A stretch of 6,722 nt of DNA, taken from NCBI GenBank assembly GCA_937927885.1, contig CALEZJ010000471.1:1-6722 (forward strand). Reading direction: 5' to 3'. The position numbers were made by a program, and so were the translations under genes. The DNA comes from an uncultured Paracoccaceae bacterium (GTDB lineage: Bacteria > Pseudomonadota > Alphaproteobacteria > Rhodobacterales > Rhodobacteraceae). Below are positions 1 to 5,902 of the stretch, one piece after another; the first letter of the stretch is position 1, and every line of letters begins with the position of its first letter. The notes beneath the pieces were generated by a model. That model did not search any database. It was not told the DNA's origin and saw only the letters and a list, made by a program, of their open reading frames with translations.

Positions 1-1130
1 ACATGGCGCTGGCCAACGGGCCAAAATTGCTGGTCGCGGACGAGCCCACCACCGCGCTCGACGTGACTATCCAGGCGCAGATCCTCGATCTTCTGGCCGG
101 GCTCAAGCGATCCGAACGCATGGCGATGCTGTTCATCACCCATGACCTCGGGATCGTGCGGCGGGTGGCCGACCATGTCTGCGTGATGCAGAACGGGGTG
201 ATCGTCGAACGGGGCCCGACAGAGCAAGTCTTTGAAAACCCTCAGCACCCCTATACACGCAAACTTCTTGCCGCCGAGGCGACCGGCCTGCCGGATCCGG
301 TTCAGCAGGACGCGCCCGAAGTGCTGCGCACCGAAGCGCTGCGGGTCTGGTTCCCGATCCAGCGCGGCTTCCTGCGCCGTACGGTCGGCCACATCAAGGC
401 CGTGAACGAGGCCAGTGTCTCGCTCCGCGCGGGCGAGACGCTGGGGATCGTGGGGGAAAGCGGGTCGGGCAAGACCACGCTCGCACTGGCCGTGGCGCGG
501 CTGGTTTCCTCGACGGGACGAATAAGCTTTCTGGGCACCGAGATCGGCGCCGACCGGCTGGGAGCCCCGCCGCGCAGCCTGCGCCGTGACATGCAGATCG
601 TGTTTCAGGACCCGTTCGGCAGCCTCAGCCCCCGCATGACCATCGAGGAAATCGTCGCCGAGGGGCTCAGCGTGCATGGCGTTCCCAGCGGTGGCCCCCC
701 GCGTGAGGCGGTGGCCGCCATTCTCGCCGAAGTGGGCCTCGACCCTGCGATGATGGATCGCTATCCGCACGAATTCTCGGGCGGACAGCGTCAACGGATT
801 GCCATAGCGCGCGCGATGATCCTGCGGCCACGGCTGGTCATCCTCGACGAGCCGACCTCGGCCCTCGACATGACGGTTCAGGTGCAGATCGTCGACCTGC
901 TGCGCGGATTGCAGCGCAAGTACGGCCTTGCCTATTTGTTCATCAGCCACGATCTGCGCGTCGTGCGGGCCATGGCGCATCAGGTCATCGTCATGAAGCT
1001 GGGTGATGTTCTGGAGAGCGGACCCGCCGCGGGGGTGTTCGACCAACCTCGGCATGACTACACGCGCGCGCTTCTGGCTGCCGCGTTCGACCGGCGCAGT
1101 CTGGGCAAGAGCCCGGAGGGCGCCGTGTGA
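1..1130 (+). CDS. yejF: YejF-type peptide ABC importer ATPase, tandem NBDs (5' partial)
   Basis: This cytoplasmic ATPase would power a peptide importer of the Yej/Dpp/Opp class. Two nucleotide-binding domains are fused in one chain. The window opens inside the first domain. Numbering from the ATG at position 3, it shows Walker B (DEP at 13-15), D-loop (ALD, 18-20), H-loop His47 and an oligopeptide-type tail (HPYTRKLL). The second domain is complete: Walker A GESGSGKTT (151-159), Q-loop in VFQDP, signature FSGGQ (258-262), Walker B LVILDEP (278-284), H-loop His316, then a second tail (DYTRALL). The linker motif FPIQRGFLRR and the whole domain order match YejF as I remember it. E. coli YejF is about 530 residues, so roughly 155 are missing, including the first Walker A and signature. 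The ATG at position 3 is internal, not the start. The permease and binding-protein genes would lie upstream. The stop overlaps the glycosyltransferase start. GsiA-type fused ATPases are the main alternative. Confidence 0.9.
   Translation, partial: MALANGPKLLVADEPTTALDVTIQAQILDLLAGLKRSERMAMLFITHDLGIVRRVADHVCVMQNGVIVERGPTEQVFENPQHPYTRKLLAAEATGLPDPVQQDAPEVLRTEALRVWFPIQRGFLRRTVGHIKAVNEASVSLRAGETLGIVGESGSGKTTLALAVARLVSSTGRISFLGTEIGADRLGAPPRSLRRDMQIVFQDPFGSLSPRMTIEEIVAEGLSVHGVPSGGPPREAVAAILAEVGLDPAMMDRYPHEFSGGQRQRIAIARAMILRPRLVILDEPTSALDMTVQVQIVDLLRGLQRKYGLAYLFISHDLRVVRAMAHQVIVMKLGDVLESGPAAGVFDQPRHDYTRALLAAAFDRRSLGKSPEGAV
1115..1120 (+). promoter_or_regulatory. Ribosome binding site for the glycosyltransferase
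   Basis: GGAGGG lies 6 bases before the GTG at 1127, inside the last codons of the ATPase gene. It supports the GTG start, which has no competing ATG nearby and yields the expected family N-terminus (MKILFIHQNFPGQF). Start and upstream stop share GTGA (1127-1130), the arrangement that favours translational coupling. Confidence 0.75.
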
Positions 1131-2353
1131 AGATCCTCTTCATTCACCAGAACTTTCCCGGCCAGTTCCTTCATCTTGCCCCTGCCCTTGCGTCGCGTGG
1201 TCACCAGGTGGTGGCGCTGACCGATGAAACCAATCCGCGGCAGTCGACAATCACCACCTATCGCTATCGCAAACCCGACCCGCGCCCCGACCCGAGGGTT
1301 ACCCGCCTTGGAACGACCTACACCGAAATGACCAACCGGGCATGGCGCGTTGCTCGCGCGGCACGCAGTCTGCGCGATGCGCACGGGTTTGTGCCGGATG
1401 TCGTTTTCGGACACGGCGGCTGGGGCGAGACCCTGTTCCTGCGCGAGATCTGGCCCGAGGCGCGCCACCTGCTTTATGCCGAGCTCTACTATGCGCCGCA
1501 TGGCCTCGATGTGGGGTTCGATCCCGAATTCGGCACAAATGATCTGGACAAGGCGATCTCGGTCGTCGCCCGCCAGGGGCATCAGGCGCTGATGATGACG
1601 CAATGCGACGCCGCCCTTTCGCCAACCGAGTTCCAGGCCGAGACCTTCCCCGCCTGTTTTCGGGACAAGATCACCATCATTCATGACGGAATCGACACGC
1701 AGCGCCTCGTCCCGGATCCGACAGCGTCGCTCGAACTGCCCTCTGGTCTGAGGGTGCGCGCCGGGGACGAGATCGTGACCTTCATCAACCGCAACCTCGA
1801 ACCCTATCGCGGATACCACATCTTCATGCGGGCCCTGCCCGAACTGATGCGACGGCGGCCGAATGCGCAGATCGTCATCATCGGCGGCGACGATGTAAGC
1901 TATGGAGCGCGTCCGGACGGCGGGAAGAGCTGGAAGGAGATCTTTCTGGACGAAGTCCGGGACCGGATCGATCCGGCACGGGTCCATTTCCTGGGCAAGG
2001 TTCCCTATGACACCTTCGTCACGCTCATGCAGTGCTCGCGGGTCCATTGCTATATGACGGTACCCTTCGTCCTGTCGTGGTCCCTGCTCGAGGCCATGAG
2101 CATCGGCGCGCTGATCGTCGCTTCGAAGACCGCGCCGGTCGAGGAGGTCATCACGGACGGGGTCAACGGACGGCTCGTCGATTTCTTCGACCACGCCGGA
2201 CTGGCTGACACCCTGGCGGATTGCCTGGCGCGTCCCGAGGCCTTTCTTTCCCTGCGTCAGGCTGCCCGGGCCCATGTGCAGGAGAACCACGACCTTGCCA
2301 CCATCTGCATGCCGCGCCTGATCGACTTCGTCGAGTCCAGGGAGCATCGGTAG
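1127..2353 (+). CDS. Family 4 glycosyltransferase (GT-B fold)
   Basis: A 408-residue predicted cytoplasmic enzyme that would move a sugar from a nucleotide-sugar donor to an unknown acceptor. The N-terminus MKILFIHQNFPGQF and the first half (to about residue 195) resemble the GT4 N-terminal family Pfam names Glyco_trans_4_3. The second half is a Glycos_transf_1 donor domain: HDGID (186-190), NRNLEPYRGYHIF (from 221), GGDDVSYG (253-260) and SWSLLEAMSIG (from 317) followed by APVEEVITDGVNG. Glu322 fits the second Glu of the GT4 E-x7-E motif, while the first position is Phe314. I recall PFVLSW at this place as normal for the subfamily. There is no signal peptide or membrane segment. Length matches the family. 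It overlaps the peptide-importer ATPase by 4 bases and converges on the flagellar genes. The acceptor (polysaccharide, lipid or protein) cannot be read from the sequence. Confidence 0.9.
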   Translation: MKILFIHQNFPGQFLHLAPALASRGHQVVALTDETNPRQSTITTYRYRKPDPRPDPRVTRLGTTYTEMTNRAWRVARAARSLRDAHGFVPDVVFGHGGWGETLFLREIWPEARHLLYAELYYAPHGLDVGFDPEFGTNDLDKAISVVARQGHQALMMTQCDAALSPTEFQAETFPACFRDKITIIHDGIDTQRLVPDPTASLELPSGLRVRAGDEIVTFINRNLEPYRGYHIFMRALPELMRRRPNAQIVIIGGDDVSYGARPDGGKSWKEIFLDEVRDRIDPARVHFLGKVPYDTFVTLMQCSRVHCYMTVPFVLSWSLLEAMSIGALIVASKTAPVEEVITDGVNGRLVDFFDHAGLADTLADCLARPEAFLSLRQAARAHVQENHDLATICMPRLIDFVESREHR

Positions 2354-2363
2354 AGTTCGCGGC

Positions 2364-2393
2364 AGCCCGACATCTGCATCCCGGTCAAGGGCT
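2364..2393. terminator. Weak hairpin in the convergent gap, possible terminator
   Basis: The 55-bp gap between the two convergent stop codons holds an imperfect inverted repeat: AGCCCGAC (2364-2371), a 12-base loop, then GTC-AA-GGGCT (2384-2393) with a two-base bulge. An alternative 5-bp stem, CCCGG (2380-2384) with CCGGG (2397-2401), overlaps it. Neither has a T-run on either strand, so this is not a clear intrinsic terminator. Position between convergent operons is the main argument, and Rho-dependent termination is equally possible. Confidence 0.25.
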
Positions 2394-2408
2394 CATCCGG
2401 GGGCGAGG

Positions 2409-3506
2409 TCAGCGCACGACCAGATCGGCATGCAGGGCACCAGCTGCGTTGATCGTGTTCAGGATGTCGATCATGGCCCGCGGTCCTACCCCCAGCGCGT
2501 TCAGCCCGTCGACGACACTCGCCAATGTGGTACCTCCCGGAACCTCTGCCAGGCCGGTCCCGGTCTGAGGCTGGATCGAGACCTCGGTTCGCGGAACGAC
2601 AACCGTCTCCCCGGGCGAGAACGGGTTTGGCTGAATGGCCTGGGGGGTTTCCTCGACGCGTAGCGTCAATCCACCCTGAGCTACGGCAACACGCGAGATC
2701 CGCACGTCCTCGCCCATCACGATCGTCCCCGAGCGTTGATCGATGACGACACGTGCGCGGGCACTGGGTGCGACCGCCAGGTTCTCGATGGCACTGATCG
2801 CATGGGCTGCCGATGACGCTCGTGTTGCCGGAATGTCGAGGACAACCGTGCCGGAATCCTGCATCACGGCCACCGCCCTGCCGAAATGCGCGTTGATGGC
2901 CTGTTCGATCCGCAATGCCGTGGTGAAATCGGCCTGGCGCAGGGCCAGCCTGATCCGGGGCAGCGACGCCAGGGCGAAATCCACCTCACGCTCGACATGG
3001 GCACCCCCCGGAATGCTGCCCGAAGTGGGAACCCCTTCGACCACCTCGGCCGCCTGTCCACGCGCCGCCACACCGCCCGCGATCACGGCACCCTGCGCCA
3101 CGGCATACACCTCGCCGTCGGCGCCATTGAGCGGGGTCATCACCAATGTCCCGCCAAACAGGCTGGAGGCATCGCCAATGGCCGACACACTGACATCGAT
3201 GCGTGACCCGGATCGTGCGAAGGGAGGAAGACTTGCCGTGACCAGAACTGCCGCGACATTGCGCGGGCGAAACTGCTCACCGGTGACATTCACGCCCAGC
3301 CGCTCGAGGATATTGGCCATGATGTCTTCGGTGAAGGGCGCGTTGCGAAGGCCATCCCCTGTCCCGTTCAGGCCAACGACGAGACCATAGCCAACCAGAT
3401 CATTGCCGCGGACACCGTCAAATTCGACCAAATCCTTCAATCGGATCTGCGCAAGGCAAGGAGTGGCGAGGAGAAACAGAATCACGGCAAGCAGGCGCGA
3501 CAGCAT
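2409..3506 (-). CDS. flgI: Flagellar P-ring protein FlgI
   Basis: Subunit of the P ring, the bushing around the flagellar rod in the peptidoglycan layer. The 365 residues match the family's usual length. A Sec signal peptide is clear: Arg4, a hydrophobic stretch (5-16), and probable cleavage after Ala19 (CLA|QIRL). Family hallmarks follow: GYGLVVGLNGTGDGLRN (39-55), NILERLGVN, MTPLNGADGEVYAVAQG (123-139), and the C-terminal pattern LNALGV...AGALHADLVVR. The start is supported by GGAG (3515-3518) 8 bases upstream, inside flgL, and by the signal peptide. Its ATG shares one base with the flgL stop (TAATG), so translation is probably coupled. The only cysteine, Cys17, is in the signal peptide, so the mature protein cannot form the disulfide known from E. 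coli FlgI. FlgA (the P-ring chaperone) and FlgH (L ring) are not encoded in this window. It is the last flagellar gene before the convergent junction. Confidence 0.97.
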   Translation of the reverse strand: MLSRLLAVILFLLATPCLAQIRLKDLVEFDGVRGNDLVGYGLVVGLNGTGDGLRNAPFTEDIMANILERLGVNVTGEQFRPRNVAAVLVTASLPPFARSGSRIDVSVSAIGDASSLFGGTLVMTPLNGADGEVYAVAQGAVIAGGVAARGQAAEVVEGVPTSGSIPGGAHVEREVDFALASLPRIRLALRQADFTTALRIEQAINAHFGRAVAVMQDSGTVVLDIPATRASSAAHAISAIENLAVAPSARARVVIDQRSGTIVMGEDVRISRVAVAQGGLTLRVEETPQAIQPNPFSPGETVVVPRTEVSIQPQTGTGLAEVPGGTTLASVVDGLNALGVGPRAMIDILNTINAAGALHADLVVR

Positions 3507-4441
3507 TACAGGTACTCCGTCAGGCTCAGCCGCGCGGTGCGCGCGGTGATCGCATAGATCATTTCCAGCCGCGTCTGGGTTTCCTTGAGCCGCGTTGCGG
3601 TCTCATAGGCATCGACCCCGACCAGTGTATCACGCGCCAGCGTCAGGGCATCGCGCTCGCCCAGCAGACGGGTGATCGCGGTATCGATGCGGGCCTCGCT
3701 GTTGCCCAGCGTTGCCCGAAGGGTCGTCAGGTGGCCTTCCGCATCAGACAGGGTCATCGCGGAATTCTGTGCGAGTGCCTGACGCTGCCCGGGCGACAGG
3801 TCCGGAATGGCCTCGGCGACCAGGGCTGCCTTGACGAGCCCCGCGAGCGTGCGGCGAATGGCAGGATCCAACGCATCTGGCAAAGCGTCAGGCAGTGTCG
3901 ATCCGTCGATGACCACCGCTGCCCCGGCCGCCCCAAGGTAGAACCCGGTTTCAAAGAGCCCGCCGGAATCGAGGAAGGCCGCATCGACCACAGAGGCGAC
4001 ATCTTCGGCATCGAAGGCGGTGCCGGCGAACAGGGATCGACCGACCACCTGACCCCCAAGCGCCGCGACAGTATCCTCGAGCGCGCCGCGCGCCGCGCGG
4101 CCAGCGGACAGGACCGCAGCATCGTCTATCCCCGCAGTCGACGCGGCGAGCAATCGCGTCGACATGTCCGAGGCCGAATGCGTGATGCGCGCAAGAACAT
4201 TCTGGCTGGCCTCGGCTAGGGTAAGCGCCTGGCGGGCCACATCAAGCGCGGTCGCGACCCTCTGGCTGCGGGCCTCCACGGCGGCAAGGGCGGACAGGTC
4301 TCCTGCCAGCCGTCGCGCCGGATTGCTCGCCTCGCCACTGCTCATTTCCAGGGTGAGGCGCGAGAGGTCATTGCGCAATTGGACACCGTGCCGCTGCAAG
4401 GCATGGGGAAGGGCCATGGACCCAAGGCTCAGCCAGGTCAT
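3506..4441 (-). CDS. flgL: Flagellar hook-filament junction protein FlgL (HAP3)
   Basis: FlgL forms the second junction ring, between FlgK and the flagellin filament, and is exported by the flagellar type III apparatus. At 311 residues it is close to Salmonella FlgL. The N-terminal flagellin-like helix is recognisable (LSRLTLEMSSGEASNPARR, about 26-44, matching the usual 'lssGkri..p.dDp' pattern), followed by a long helical stretch and LFAGTAF, like the family's YLFAG. The C-terminus pairs with it: a helix from about 265, then IYAITARTARLSLTEYL, typical of the FlgL D0 segment. There is no Sec signal and no cysteine. The central domain is small and Ala-rich. The ATG at 4441 is preceded by GGAGA (4450-4454) at 8 bases, inside the end of flgK, and only 3 bases separate it from the flgK stop. 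Flagellin is homologous, but the order after flgK and the C-terminus favour FlgL. Confidence 0.93.
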   Translation of the reverse strand: MTWLSLGSMALPHALQRHGVQLRNDLSRLTLEMSSGEASNPARRLAGDLSALAAVEARSQRVATALDVARQALTLAEASQNVLARITHSASDMSTRLLAASTAGIDDAAVLSAGRAARGALEDTVAALGGQVVGRSLFAGTAFDAEDVASVVDAAFLDSGGLFETGFYLGAAGAAVVIDGSTLPDALPDALDPAIRRTLAGLVKAALVAEAIPDLSPGQRQALAQNSAMTLSDAEGHLTTLRATLGNSEARIDTAITRLLGERDALTLARDTLVGVDAYETATRLKETQTRLEMIYAITARTARLSLTEYL

Positions 4442-4444
4442 GCG

Positions 4445-5875
4445 TCAGATCTCCAGCAGGCGGCGCAACATGGCATCCGCGGTTTCGATAATTCGCGCGT
4501 TGGCGGCATAGGCCTTTTCGATCAAAAGCAGACGCTGCATCTCGGCGTCCGAATCGACCCCCTGCGCGAGGAGTTGCTCCTCGAAGCCGGCCTTGCGGCC
4601 CTCGGCGATGGCCGCCATGTCCTCGCCCTGCTGGCGGAGCGTCGAATGGCGGGTCAACACCTCGGCCAGCGACTGGGCGAGCGAGCGCTCAGCCGCCCCG
4701 GGGACAGCGGCAACGCGCCGATCGAGGGCTGCGGACAAGGCATTGAGGCTGGCTGGATTCCCGACCGGTCCGGCAGACACGGCGCCCAAGCCGTCGCGCA
4801 GGCGCCAGAGCTGACCACCCTCGGCGGGGAGCACTGCAACATTCACGGCCAGCCGCCCAGCCAGCCCCGGTATCGCGCTTGCGAGGCTGCCTGCATCGGT
4901 GAAGAGCCCAGCTGACCCGGGTGCGAGGGTACTGTCGGTGGCAGGATCGGCGAACCGTTCGATCAGATCCGCAGCGAAGGCATCGAGGTCTGCCTGCACC
5001 TGTGGCGCCTCGACATCGCGAATCCGGAAACTGGCGGCAAGACGCCCGCCATCGAGCGGCCCTGCCGGGCCGGTGTCCAGGGTTCGCCCCCGCAGCGTCA
5101 AACCGGACAATCCGGCACCCGTTGTCATTCCAGGCTCCATCGCCGGGGCTGGGGCAAAGCCGAGGACGACCGGTTCAAGATCGAGCAGCAATTCGCCACC
5201 CGCCGTGAACAGAACAACCCGGCCATCGGCCCGCATCTGGTCTCGCAGCGGCACGATTTCGGCCAGCGCCGAGATCAGCAGCTCGCGTTCATCCTCCAGC
5301 CCCACGGTTTCCTGTCCGCCCGCGCGCTGTGCGACGATCCGATCGTTCAGGCTATCAATGCGCGAGAGGCCAGAGTTCAAAGCCTCGACATCGCGAGCAA
5401 TTGCCCGGTCTGCGCTTGCACGCTGGGCCTGAATTTCCTGCTCGACCGAGGCCAGTTTGCCGACAAGGTCGAGCGCGGTGCTGGTGACCGCTTCCAGCCG
5501 CGAGTCGAGGTCCGGGCGCTCGGCGGCGCGGATCAATGCGCTGTCGAAATCTGCAAGCGCGGCCGAAATCCCTTGCCCAGGCAGGCCGAGGGCGGCTTCC
5601 ACGGCCTGCCGGTAGTTCGCCAGCGCCTGGGCCTGTTGCGCCGCAGCGCGCGAATCGCGGCTGAATCCCAGAAGGGCCGTGTTGGCGGATCGCGAGAGGC
5701 CAAGCATGCGCACCCCGCCCCCACCTCCTCCGAGGGTCGAGGCGGCCAGGTCGAGCGAACGGGTTGCGTAACCGGGCGTCATCGCATTGGCGATGTTGGC
5801 CGATACGACCTGCACGGCGCGCGCACTGGCGGCCAGGCCGCTGGCGGCATTGGAAAAGGCTGTGGAGATGCTCAT
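4445..5875 (-). CDS. flgK: Flagellar hook-associated protein FlgK (HAP1)
   Basis: FlgK forms the first junction ring on the distal end of the hook. The 476-residue chain begins with the rod/hook-type N-terminal motif (MSISTAFSNAASGLAAS, then SANIANAMTPGY at 25-36) and ends with the matching C-terminal axial motif (VDSDAEMQRLLLIEKAYAAN from 440, then ARIIETADAMLRRLLEI to 476). Between them lie long helices (about 90-215) and a variable middle domain. It is shorter than the 553-residue Salmonella protein, mainly in the middle, as I would expect for alphaproteobacteria. A run of six glycines (49-54) sits in the loop after the first helix. There is no cysteine and no Sec signal, consistent with type III export. 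The gene starts 19 bases after the flgE stop with GAGGG 4 bases before ATG. The following flgL starts 3 bases after its stop, so coupled expression is likely. Confidence 0.95.
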   Translation of the reverse strand: MSISTAFSNAASGLAASARAVQVVSANIANAMTPGYATRSLDLAASTLGGGGGGVRMLGLSRSANTALLGFSRDSRAAAQQAQALANYRQAVEAALGLPGQGISAALADFDSALIRAAERPDLDSRLEAVTSTALDLVGKLASVEQEIQAQRASADRAIARDVEALNSGLSRIDSLNDRIVAQRAGGQETVGLEDERELLISALAEIVPLRDQMRADGRVVLFTAGGELLLDLEPVVLGFAPAPAMEPGMTTGAGLSGLTLRGRTLDTGPAGPLDGGRLAASFRIRDVEAPQVQADLDAFAADLIERFADPATDSTLAPGSAGLFTDAGSLASAIPGLAGRLAVNVAVLPAEGGQLWRLRDGLGAVSAGPVGNPASLNALSAALDRRVAAVPGAAERSLAQSLAEVLTRHSTLRQQGEDMAAIAEGRKAGFEEQLLAQGVDSDAEMQRLLLIEKAYAANARIIETADAMLRRLLEI

Positions 5876-5879
5876 GGCG

Positions 5880-5884
5880 CCCTC
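5880..5884 (-). promoter_or_regulatory. Closely spaced ribosome binding site of flgK
   Basis: On the minus strand GAGGG sits only 4 bases before the flgK ATG (5875-5873), a short spacing. It is the only purine-rich match in the 19-base gap after flgE. The start is nevertheless secure because MSISTAFSNAASGL is the expected FlgK N-terminus. Confidence 0.5.
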
Positions 5885-5889
5885 GGCTC

Positions 5890-5902
5890 AGCGCTCAGCG
5901 CT
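5890..5902 (-). repeat. Small hairpin with the flgE stop codon in its loop
   Basis: The minus strand reads AGCGC-TGA-GCGCT: a perfect 5-bp stem closed by a 3-base loop that is exactly the flgE stop codon. The same stretch is also a tandem repeat on the plus strand (CTCAGCG twice, 5887-5900, plus CT). It lies just upstream of the flgK ribosome binding site. The inverted repeat is certain from the bases; any role in mRNA folding or flgK translation is inference. Confidence 0.4.

Noticed and set aside
3..5. ATG at position 3 as the start of the ABC ATPase gene
   Set aside because: It falls just before Walker B of the first nucleotide-binding domain, so a start here would delete Walker A and the signature motif; the gene simply enters from the left edge.
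1058..2347. A 429-codon open frame on the minus strand across the glycosyltransferase gene
   Set aside because: It is almost fully antisense to a gene with clear GT4 motifs, its protein has no recognisable family, and long antisense frames are expected in GC-rich coding DNA.
2789..2804. A plus-strand TGGCAC resembling the -24 half of a sigma-54 promoter
   Set aside because: The expected GC/TTGC-type -12 element is not present at the right spacing (GCAT instead), and the site is inside flgI pointing against the flagellar genes.
2743..3390. A 215-codon plus-strand open frame opposite flgI
   Set aside because: It is a shadow of flgI; the translation is low-complexity Ala/Arg/Thr/Pro-rich and lacks any family motif.
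3456..3467. Possible lipobox around Cys17 of FlgI
   Set aside because: The residues before Cys (ATP) do not fit the lipobox pattern, and FlgI is a Sec-exported non-lipoprotein; FlgH is the ring lipoprotein.
4078..4102. A dense GCGC-rich stretch in flgL that looks repetitive
   Set aside because: It encodes an Ala/Arg-rich helix of FlgL and is explained by codon usage; no regular unit or spacer structure exists.
3731..5432. Several plus-strand open frames of 160-180 codons opposite flgL and flgK
   Set aside because: All lie inside well-supported minus-strand flagellar genes, have compositionally biased translations and no convincing ribosome binding sites.
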